Assembly (NCBI RefSeq): GCF_023221595.1
Contig: NZ_CP096563.1
Span: 3,367,501 to 3,431,500 of the forward strand
Direction of reading: 5' to 3'
Length of the DNA: 64,000 nucleotides
Source of the DNA: Rhodococcus qingshengii JCM 15477
GTDB lineage: Bacteria > Actinomycetota > Actinomycetes > Mycobacteriales > Mycobacteriaceae
The notes below the pieces were generated by a model. That model saw only the letters and a list, made by a program, of their open reading frames with translations. It had not been told where the DNA came from and ran no database searches. The position numbers and the translations under genes are program-made. Positions 47,150-54,168 of this stretch are shown here, in pieces (the first letter of the stretch is position 1; the number at the start of each line of letters is the position of its first letter).

Positions 47150-47911
47150 CTACAGCAGCTTCGACAGGAAAGCCTTGGTCCGGTCGTGCTGAGGATTGGC
47201 CAGGAGTTCCCGCGGCTCGCCTGCCTCGACCACAACTCCCCCGTCCATGAACACCAACTGGTCGGCGACCTCGCGGGCGAATCCCATCTCGTGGGTGACG
47301 ACCACCATCGTCATACCTTCTTTGGCCAACTGCTTCATCACGGTGAGAACTTCACCGACCAGTTCGGGGTCGAGCGCGGACGTCGGCTCGTCGAACAGCA
47401 TGAGCTTCGGGTCCATCGCGAGGGCGCGGGCGATGGCAACTCTTTGCTGCTGACCACCCGACAACTGGGCCGGGTAGGCGTTGGCTTTGGCGCTCAACCC
47501 GACCTGATCGAGGAGGTCCTTCGCTCGTTCGACAGCCTTCTTCTTACTGACGCGCTTCACCTGCGTCGGCGCTTCGATGATGTTCTCGAGAGCGGTGCGG
47601 TGCGGGAACAGATTGAAGTGCTGAAACACCATCCCGATGTCGCGGCGTTGTTTGGCCGCTGCTCGCGGGTGAAGTTCGTACAGTTTTCCGTTCTTCTCCG
47701 AGTAGCCCACCAGGTCGCCGTCGACGTACAGTCGGCCGGCGTTGACCTGCTCGAGGTGATTGATGCAGCGCAAGAACGTCGACTTGCCCGACCCGGACGG
47801 CCCGACGAGACACAGGACCTGACCGGGGTCGATTTCGAGCGAAATCCCTTTCAGGACCTCCAATGCGCCGAAGTTCTTACAAACTCGGTCTGCTTTCACC
47901 ATGGGGGTCAT
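47150..47911 (-). CDS. Polar amino-acid ABC transporter ATP-binding protein
   Basis: A 253-residue ATPase of the GlnQ/GltL type: Walker [10 protein letters not shown] near residue 38, signature [15 protein letters not shown] near 149, Walker [15 protein letters not shown] near 168 and [15 protein letters not shown] near 204. The GlnQ-type group imports glutamate, glutamine, cystine or arginine. ATG overlaps the permease stop (ATGA), last gene of a binding protein-permease-ATPase operon. Confidence 0.93.
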   Translation of the reverse strand: MTPMVKADRVCKNFGALEVLKGISLEIDPGQVLCLVGPSGSGKSTFLRCINHLEQVNAGRLYVDGDLVGYSEKNGKLYELHPRAAAKQRRDIGMVFQHFNLFPHRTALENIIEAPTQVKRVSKKKAVERAKDLLDQVGLSAKANAYPAQLSGGQQQRVAIARALAMDPKLMLFDEPTSALDPELVGEVLTVMKQLAKEGMTMVVVTHEMGFAREVADQLVFMDGGVVVEAGEPRELLANPQHDRTKAFLSKLL

Positions 47912-48864
47912 TTGCGTTCTCCTCCGGGGGTATCCGGAAGCGTTTCCACTACCGTAGCTTTTCCTTGCGCGTCGGCCAGTGCCTGAAGTTGGCGTGTGGT
48001 CAGTGCTCGGGTTGCGCCCTTCGAATAGTGACGCTCGACGTAGTACTGCCCGATCATGAGCAGACTCGTGATTGCGAGGTACCACGTCGCCGCCACCATC
48101 AACAGGGGAATCGGCTCGAAGTTGGCGCCCGAGATATCGCGCGCTCGACCGTACAACTCGAAGCTGTAAGGGACCGCCGTCACGAGCGAGGTGGTCTTGA
48201 GCATGCTGATGACCTCGTTACCGGTCGGCGGAATGATGACGCGCATCGCCTGCGGTAGAACGGTTCGTCGCATCGTCTGACTCCACGTCATACCCAATGC
48301 AACAGATGCTTCGGTCTGGCCCTCGTTGACCGAACTCACGCCGGCGCGGACGATCTCGGCCATGTAGGCGGCCTCGTTCAATGCCAAACCGATCACGGCA
48401 AACAGAAACGCTGCCTGCAAGTCCTGGAGATTGATGTGCGCAAACTGATGTACGAAGGGAATACCGAGATCGATGCTCTTGTAAATCGACGGGAACAGGC
48501 CCCAGAAGACCAACTGCACGTAGACAGGTGTTCCTCGAAAGATCCACAGATAGCCCCAAGCCGCGGCGCGAAGCACCGGGTTGGGAGAGAGTCGCATGAC
48601 TGCCAGAATCACACCGAGGACGATCGCGATCACCATTGCCAGCACCGTCAGCTGGATCGTTGTCCACGCACCAGCGGAGATGCGTTTGTCGAACAGATAC
48701 TGACCGTAAGTCCCCCATGCAAAGGCTTCGTTGGTCGCCGCGCCGTAAACGAACAGTCCGAAGAGGACCACGACGACGACCGCGGCAATCCAACGACCAG
48801 GTCTGCGTAGTGGAATCGCCTTGATCGGCACCGGATCGCCGGTCTCAGTTGTTGTCATGTTCAT
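47908..48864 (-). CDS. Polar amino-acid ABC transporter permease
   Basis: A 318-residue HisM/GlnP-type permease with helices at about residues 25-45, 68-90, 105-125, 150-170, 205-230 (loop) and 250-275 and the EAA loop [26 protein letters not shown] near 162-187 that contacts the ATPase. Only one permease gene is present, so it should homodimerise. Its start overlaps the binding-protein stop by one base (TGATG). Confidence 0.92.
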   Translation of the reverse strand: MNMTTTETGDPVPIKAIPLRRPGRWIAAVVVVVLFGLFVYGAATNEAFAWGTYGQYLFDKRISAGAWTTIQLTVLAMVIAIVLGVILAVMRLSPNPVLRAAAWGYLWIFRGTPVYVQLVFWGLFPSIYKSIDLGIPFVHQFAHINLQDLQAAFLFAVIGLALNEAAYMAEIVRAGVSSVNEGQTEASVALGMTWSQTMRRTVLPQAMRVIIPPTGNEVISMLKTTSLVTAVPYSFELYGRARDISGANFEPIPLLMVAATWYLAITSLLMIGQYYVERHYSKGATRALTTRQLQALADAQGKATVVETLPDTPGGERK

Positions 48865-49778
48865 CAGCTTTCCGCGCCGTTGATCTTGGATACTTCGATG
48901 ACGCCGGCCTCGACACTCCAGGTCTGCGCGATCTGTTGATAGACACCGTTGTCGATCAGGTACTGCATTGCCTGCTGCAGGGCGGGACCGAGGGCGGAGC
49001 CCTTCACGATCGGCCAGCCGTAAGGCGCCGAATCGAAGGGTTCTCCCGCAGCTTCCATCCGGCCCTTGCTCCGTTTGATCGCATAGCCGGTCACTGGTGA
49101 ATCAGCGGACAGCGCGTCGACTCGACCGAGAATGAGCGCGTTGGCCGCGTCGTCCTGGCTGTCGTACTTGATCTTGTCGATCGGGGGTTTGCCCTCGGCC
49201 ACGCAGGCCTCGCTCTTGGCAGGCACCTCGTCGATGTCCTCGGTGGTCGTGGTCTGCACCGCCACCCGAAGCCCGCACGCATTGTTCGGATCGACTGGCT
49301 TGTCCGGCCGCTGGGCCCACTGGATACCCGCGCTGTAGTACGTGACAAAGTCGACCGTCTTCTCGCGCTCCTTGGAGTCGGTGAACGAAGACATGCCGAG
49401 GTCGTAGCTTCCCGACTGAATAGCGGGGATGATCTTGTCAAAGTCGGCTTGGTTGAAGACAGCTTCGACCCCGAGCACGGCGGCAACGGCATTCATCAGG
49501 TCGACGTCGAAACCGACGATGTTGCCGTCCGCGTCCTTGAATTCGTTTGGCGCGTAAGGAATGTTGACCCCGACCTGCAGTTTGCCCGAATCCGTGACCT
49601 TGGACGGCAGAAGTGCGGCGATCTCGGGCACCTTCTGGACATCAAGTGGCGGCCCTTCCGGAACGAGACCCTCGTTGTTGGTGACACATCCGCCGCACAA
49701 TGCGACGATCAAGCCCACCAACAGGACTCGCACCACGTTGGCGCGGATACGCCCGCCACTGCTCGAGCCATAACTCAC
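48864..49778 (-). CDS. Extracellular polar amino-acid-binding lipoprotein
   Basis: A 304-residue substrate-binding protein of SBP family 3. The hydrophobic signal segment (about residues 13-28) ends in a CGGC lipobox-like site, then the domain with NIPYAPNEFKDADGNIVGFDVDL near 75, the SYDLGMSSFTDSKERE near 124-139 and TYYSAGIQWAQ. The GTG at 49778 is chosen as start because it places the signal segment correctly; the frame is open 18 codons further. First gene of the importer operon. Ligand unproven. Confidence 0.86.
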   Translation of the reverse strand: MSYGSSSGGRIRANVVRVLLVGLIVALCGGCVTNNEGLVPEGPPLDVQKVPEIAALLPSKVTDSGKLQVGVNIPYAPNEFKDADGNIVGFDVDLMNAVAAVLGVEAVFNQADFDKIIPAIQSGSYDLGMSSFTDSKEREKTVDFVTYYSAGIQWAQRPDKPVDPNNACGLRVAVQTTTTEDIDEVPAKSEACVAEGKPPIDKIKYDSQDDAANALILGRVDALSADSPVTGYAIKRSKGRMEAAGEPFDSAPYGWPIVKGSALGPALQQAMQYLIDNGVYQQIAQTWSVEAGVIEVSKINGAES

Positions 49779-49942
49779 GCCACGTGGCCTTGGTGCCCGT
49801 GCGTTTTCATCGACCACGACTCTGCTCTCCACTCGTCGATCGCCGCACTTGCAACGTCCATCCGAAATTCAGTCGAACGGTAGGTTACGGCAGGAGTTCC
49901 ACCGTCGCCGACTTCGCAAGATTCCGGCCTGTCGTACAAGAA

Positions 49943-51007
49943 TCAGCGACGCAGAGTGTGTGCGTACACGACTTCGGAAAATTCGCTGGTCGATGCCAAA
50001 CCGCCGAGGTCGGCGGTCGCGATGCCCGACGCGATGGTCGTGCGAACCGCGTCTGAAATGCGGCGTGCTGCCGCAGACAACAACCGATCGCCACGCGCAT
50101 CATCGAGCCAGTCGAGCATCATTGCACTCGAGAGGAACAGTGCCGTCGGGTTCGCCCGATTCTTCCCGGCGATGTCGGGTGCTGCACCGTGCGCAGCCTG
50201 AGCCATGACCTGCGTCTCGGAAGCGTTGATCGACGGCGCGGTTCCGAGTGAACCGGACAGCTCGCCCGCCAGATCCGACAAAATGTCGCCGAACATGTTT
50301 TCGGTCACCACGACGTCGAAGTCTCCGCCGCGTCGAACGAGGTGCGCCGCCATCGCGTCGACGTGCTCGTCGTCGACGACTACGTGTGGGTACTCCGCAG
50401 CGACGGTTCGGCAGGCGTCACGGAACAGGCCGGTGGTCAGTGTGAGGACGTTGGCTTTGTGGACGATCGTGACGTGATTGCGCCGTCGCGACGCCAACGC
50501 GAAGGCAGTGCGTGCGATCCGTTCACACGCAGCGCGGGTGAACACACCGACGGCCAGCGCGATGTCGGGCGTCGGCATGAACTCGCCGCTGCCGACTGCC
50601 ATGTTCCGATCCGCGTACAACCCCTCGGTGTTCTCGCGGACGATCACCAGATCCATGTCGGGGACCATTGCCTTGACACCGGGGAACGCCGCTGCCGGCC
50701 GAATGTTCGCGAACAGCTCGAACTTCTTCCGGATGACGCCGCCGGGTGTGAGTTGTCCGCGAAACCTCTCCGGATAGGACGCACTGTCGTGGGGTCCGAG
50801 AATCCAACCCTGCAGCTGCCCCAACCCATCGATGGTCTCGTCGGGAATCGGCGTGCCGTGGCTGTCTATGGCCGTACTCCCGAGCGGAAGCTCGACCCAC
50901 TCGACGGGCGGAGCATGAACCGCTGACAACGCCGCATCCACGATCTGCCGTGTCGCCGGGACGATTTCGTGGCCGATTCCGTCGCCGTGCATGAGCCCCA
51001 GCCGCAT
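49943..51007 (-). CDS. Isocitrate/isopropylmalate dehydrogenase family enzyme
   Basis: A 354-residue NAD(P)-dependent beta-decarboxylating dehydrogenase: HGDGIGHEIV near residue 7, substrate-binding VRENTEGLYADRN near 121-133, the catalytic Lys in VHKANVLTLT near 180, and the metal site VVTENMFGDILSDLAGELSGSLGT near 227. It is not beside leu genes, so the substrate (isopropylmalate, homoisocitrate, tartrate) is open. ATG at 51007 is taken; starts at 51040 or 51061 would run into the divergent gene. Confidence 0.85.
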   Translation of the reverse strand: MRLGLMHGDGIGHEIVPATRQIVDAALSAVHAPPVEWVELPLGSTAIDSHGTPIPDETIDGLGQLQGWILGPHDSASYPERFRGQLTPGGVIRKKFELFANIRPAAAFPGVKAMVPDMDLVIVRENTEGLYADRNMAVGSGEFMPTPDIALAVGVFTRAACERIARTAFALASRRRNHVTIVHKANVLTLTTGLFRDACRTVAAEYPHVVVDDEHVDAMAAHLVRRGGDFDVVVTENMFGDILSDLAGELSGSLGTAPSINASETQVMAQAAHGAAPDIAGKNRANPTALFLSSAMMLDWLDDARGDRLLSAAARRISDAVRTTIASGIATADLGGLASTSEFSEVVYAHTLRR

Positions 51008-51059
51008 GGCCGAAGTACCGATTGCGCTCGCACCTGTCATCAGGCAATCATTGCTCACC

Positions 51060-51581
51060 ATGGTCCAGTCGGTGGAATTGCTCCTCGATCCAGTGAGTGA
51101 GTCGGCAGTGCGAGCACAATGGCAGCTACTCGCCGACGCCGGTTTACCGAGTCAGGCCTCTCATCACAGCCCGTCCAACCGTCCGCACATCACGCTGTTC
51201 GTCGCCCGTGAGATCCCCGCGGAGATCGACGAACTGTTGAAGCGGCGCTTCTCGGCCCTGGACTTCGAGGTCCGACTCGGTGGCTACGTCGTGTTCGGCG
51301 GCAAGCAGATGGTCTTGGCGCGCTCGGTCATTCCTTCGCGCGCACTCCTTCACCTGCACCGAGAAATAGCCGAGTCAACAGTTGGCTCGACGGCACTTCC
51401 CGCCCACGTCGAGCCCGGCGCGTGGACGCCTCATGTAACGCTCGCCCGACGCGTCGAACCTGCACGTCTGGGTGAAGCCATCGCCCTGCTGGGCACCGAC
51501 GTGATTCAAGGGCGCTGCGGCGCGATCAGGCGCTGGGACGGCGAACAGAAGACGGAATGGTTACTGACGCCGCCGCTGTGA
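51060..51581 (+). CDS. 2'-5' RNA ligase/cyclic phosphodiesterase family protein
   Basis: A 173-residue 2H phosphoesterase with the two required HxT motifs: HITLFV near residue 44 and HVTLAR near 127. The family hydrolyses 2',3'-cyclic phosphates or related bonds. The true target is not deducible. Divergent from the dehydrogenase with 52 bp between; its 3' end overlaps the convergent EamA gene by 56 bp. Confidence 0.82.
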   Translation: MVQSVELLLDPVSESAVRAQWQLLADAGLPSQASHHSPSNRPHITLFVAREIPAEIDELLKRRFSALDFEVRLGGYVVFGGKQMVLARSVIPSRALLHLHREIAESTVGSTALPAHVEPGAWTPHVTLARRVEPARLGEAIALLGTDVIQGRCGAIRRWDGEQKTEWLLTPPL

Positions 51582-52455
51582 CAGAGCGGGTTGCACGTCG
51601 GGTCACCAGGATTCCCGCGATCACCGCGAGTGCACCAACCGGCTGATTCCAGCCAACGCTTTCGTTCAAGACTATTGCGCCGAGAGCGACGCCCACCACT
51701 GGACTGAGATAAGTGACGGTGGACGCCGCAGTCGGCCCCCACTCCTGAACGACATTGGTGTTCCAGATGAATGCGAGCCCGGTCCCCAGTGCGCCCAGAG
51801 CGATCATCGACAGGACAATTGCCGGCGTCAGGTGCATCGGTGTATTCGCGATGACCGGTGAGGCCAGAACCATCACGAAAGCTCCGATACTGATCTGTAA
51901 TAGCGCGACTGTGCGGGTGTCGACGCCGAGAGGAAGCACGAAACGTCTGAGGTAGACAAACGAAATCCCGTACGATGCAGTCGCTCCCAGGCAAGCGACC
52001 TGAGAACTGACACTTCCGCCGACGCCGAGATTCCACGGCGCCAATACGATCAGCACCCCACCGAATCCGAGAAGCAACCCCAGCGATTTGTATCGCGTCA
52101 GCGTCTCCCCCGGCAGAAAGGCAAGGGAGACAGCCATAGTCATCAGTGGTGTGGTGGCGTTGTAGATGCTCGCGAGTCCCGAGGACATGTTTTGCTCCGC
52201 CCAACTGAACAGCAGCCACGGCACGATGCATTGTGTCGCTGCGAGAAAAGCCATGTGTTTCCAGACGCGAAAGTCCCTCGGTAGGCCGATCCGGCTGACC
52301 GCTGACACGAGAACCAGCGCGAGCGCACCGAAGACCAAGCGCCACAGAACTACCTGCGTGAAGGACAGACCTTCGAGCCCGATCTTCATGAAGAGGAAAC
52401 TGGCTCCCCACACCACCGCAGCTGCGGTGTATTGAAAGGCCAGACTTGCCCTCAA
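51526..52455 (-). CDS. EamA/DMT family transporter
   Basis: A 309-residue membrane protein with ten predicted helices in two EamA repeats (residues about 5-135 and 150-285), including WGASFLFMKIGLEG at the start and the second-repeat LSPVVGVALGAIVLNE. Exports small metabolites such as amino acids or purines in characterised relatives. TTG start at 52455 with GGAG 9 nt upstream; it overlaps the stop of a 38-residue membrane peptide (TTGA). The two diverge from an AraC-type regulator. Confidence 0.85.
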   Translation of the reverse strand: MRASLAFQYTAAAVVWGASFLFMKIGLEGLSFTQVVLWRLVFGALALVLVSAVSRIGLPRDFRVWKHMAFLAATQCIVPWLLFSWAEQNMSSGLASIYNATTPLMTMAVSLAFLPGETLTRYKSLGLLLGFGGVLIVLAPWNLGVGGSVSSQVACLGATASYGISFVYLRRFVLPLGVDTRTVALLQISIGAFVMVLASPVIANTPMHLTPAIVLSMIALGALGTGLAFIWNTNVVQEWGPTAASTVTYLSPVVGVALGAIVLNESVGWNQPVGALAVIAGILVTRRATRSVTAAASVTIPSSVRRPSA

Positions 52456-52568
52456 AGGGTGAAGTCTCCGTGCGGACTGACGTCGTGACGAGTGTCGGGC
52501 GTTCGGCCGGCAAGAGCTAGTACGTTCAGGACCAGTAGGACCAAGACGCTGACGACGATGATTGCCAT
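52452..52568 (-). CDS. Small single-span membrane protein coupled to the EamA transporter
   Basis: A 38-residue peptide starting MAIIVVSVLVLLVLNVLALA (one membrane helix) and ending in a polar tail GRTPDTRHDVSPHGDF. Its TGA overlaps the TTG start of the EamA gene as TTGA, implying translational coupling. Similar hydrophobic micro-proteins with an Asp/Arg/His tail occur in other actinobacteria (impression from memory). Possibly a transporter accessory or leader peptide that sets EamA translation. Confidence 0.6.
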   Translation of the reverse strand: MAIIVVSVLVLLVLNVLALAGRTPDTRHDVSPHGDFTL

Positions 52569-52594
52569 GTGTCCAGCCTGACGGAATGTCCCAC

Positions 52595-52659
52595 GTGGCA
52601 GTAGTGGCAGAAAAGCCAGACTTGGACGATTTTCTGCCACTTTCCTGTTTTTCTGTCAC
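52595..52659. promoter_or_regulatory. Inverted-repeat operator cluster between EamA unit and AraC regulator
   Basis: AGTGGCAGAAAA (52603-52614) and TTTTCTGCCACT (52630-52641) form a perfect 12-bp inverted repeat with a 15-bp spacer. A further GTGGCAG lies at 52595-52601 and a CTGTCAC at 52653-52659. It fills the 100 bp between the divergent genes and is the likely binding region of the AraC-type regulator. Confidence 0.7.
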
Positions 52660-52668
52660 ACTCGAAAG

Positions 52669-53664
52669 ATGCTCGCGAAAGTGGTGGTCCCACTGATGCC
52701 GATGACCGAGGCGTTCGAACTCGGCGTGGCATGTGAAGTCTTCGGCTTCGACCGATCCGACGACGGCCTCCCCACGTACGACTTCTCTCTGATCGCCGCA
52801 GTTCCGGGTCCGATCCGAACGCGGTTCGGGTACAACATCGATGTTCCGTACAACCTCGATTCTCTCGACGACGCCGATCTCATCGTCGTGTCCGCCGGCG
52901 GAACCTACGACGCCGGCGACGCGTACATGTGCTCACCGAGTCCCGACTCGAGTGTCGATCCCCTGTTGGTCAAACTCAACGAGGCCGTAGCCCGGGGCGC
53001 CAAGGTGGCGAGTCTGTGCACCGGAGCGTTTGTCCTCGGGGCGGCTGGACTACTGGACGGAAGGCGATGCACGACGCATTGGCGGCATGCAGAGAGGCTT
53101 GCCCAGACGTATCCGGAAGCCAAGGTCGATCCGGACGTGTTGTACGTGGACGAAGATCCGGTGTTCACCAGCGCAGGCACCGCGGCAGGAATTGACCTGT
53201 GCCTGCACATCGTCCGAAAAGAACAGGGTTCTCGCGTTGCCAATGGCATCGCGAGAAGGATGGTGGTGCCGCCCCATCGTGACGGTGGGCAAGCCCAGTA
53301 CGTTGCCACTCCCCTCGCCTCGACGCCGAGTGCAACCCTTGCCCCGCTCCTCGACTGGATGACGGAGAACCTCGCCCTCGACCTCACTGTGGGCATGGTC
53401 GCAGCCCGCGCGAACATGTCCGCGCGCACGTTCGCGCGCCGTTTCCAAGCGGAAACGGGAACAACCCCCGCCCGCTGGCTCAGCGATCAGCGAGTACTGG
53501 CCGCCCAACATCTCCTCGAGAATTCCGACCTCTCCGTCGACGTCATCGCAGAACGCGTCGGATTCGGCGGCGGTGCCGTGCTTCGCCAGCACTTCATTCG
53601 TCTGCGTTGCACCACGCCGCAGGCCTACCGCCGGACGTTTCGGGCGACCGAGAACGCAAGCTGA
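52669..53664 (+). CDS. GlxA-type AraC family transcriptional regulator
   Basis: A 331-residue regulator with an N-terminal DJ-1/PfpI-like domain (residues 3-190; VSLCTGAFVLGAAGLLDGRRCTTHW-type block near 112-136, split here by the nucleophile-like Cys) and a C-terminal AraC double helix-turn-helix (about 220-325: ARANMSARTFARRFQAETG, then VIAERVGFGGGAVLRQHF). ATG start. It diverges from the EamA unit and most likely controls it. Confidence 0.9.
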   Translation: MLAKVVVPLMPMTEAFELGVACEVFGFDRSDDGLPTYDFSLIAAVPGPIRTRFGYNIDVPYNLDSLDDADLIVVSAGGTYDAGDAYMCSPSPDSSVDPLLVKLNEAVARGAKVASLCTGAFVLGAAGLLDGRRCTTHWRHAERLAQTYPEAKVDPDVLYVDEDPVFTSAGTAAGIDLCLHIVRKEQGSRVANGIARRMVVPPHRDGGQAQYVATPLASTPSATLAPLLDWMTENLALDLTVGMVAARANMSARTFARRFQAETGTTPARWLSDQRVLAAQHLLENSDLSVDVIAERVGFGGGAVLRQHFIRLRCTTPQAYRRTFRATENAS

Positions 53665-53738
53665 AATCGGCTCAGGGAAGAATCAGCGGTTCCGGGGCGT
53701 TGCACACACCAACAGCCCGCACAATGGAAAGGACCCCT

Positions 53739-54110
53739 GTGGCCACCCAGACACTCACCCAGCAGAACTTCGACGAAACGATCAACGGCAGCGACGTCGT
53801 CCTCGTGGACTTCTGGGCCTCCTGGTGCGGCCCGTGCCGCCAGTTCGCACCGACGTTCGAAGCCTCTTCGGAGAAGCATGCCGACGTCGTTCACGCCAAG
53901 GTCGACACCGAGGCCGAGCAGGGAATCGCAGCGGCCGCCAACATCCGCTCCATCCCCACGATCATGGCCTTCCGCGAAGGCGTACTCGTGTTCAACCAGG
54001 CCGGCGCGCTTCCCGCCGCTCAGCTCGAGGAGCTCGTCACTCAGGTCAAGGCACTCGACATGGACGAGGTCCGCAAGCAGATCGCAGAGCAGACCGCATC
54101 TGCTGAATAG
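53739..54110 (+). CDS. Thioredoxin
   Basis: A 123-residue thioredoxin with the redox motif WASWCGPCRQF near residues 28-38 and the cis-proline loop SIPTIMAF near 73-80. A short basic/acidic C-terminal extension follows. The GTG at 53739 with AAGGA upstream is preferred over longer in-frame starts. It stands alone between the AraC gene and a strong bidirectional terminator. Confidence 0.93.
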   Translation: MATQTLTQQNFDETINGSDVVLVDFWASWCGPCRQFAPTFEASSEKHADVVHAKVDTEAEQGIAAAANIRSIPTIMAFREGVLVFNQAGALPAAQLEELVTQVKALDMDEVRKQIAEQTASAE

Positions 54111-54114
54111 CGTG

Positions 54115-54158
54115 AAAAGGCTGGGCCGGAATCGAAGTCGATTCCGGCCCAGCCTTTT
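54115..54158. terminator. Bidirectional intrinsic terminator between thioredoxin gene and polA
   Basis: Perfect 20-bp arms (54115-54134 and 54139-54158), a 4-nt loop and T-runs on both strands (AAAAGG...CCTTTTT). It lies 5 bp past the thioredoxin stop and 11 bp past the polA stop. Confidence 0.92.
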
Positions 54159-54168
54159 TCGTTGCTCC

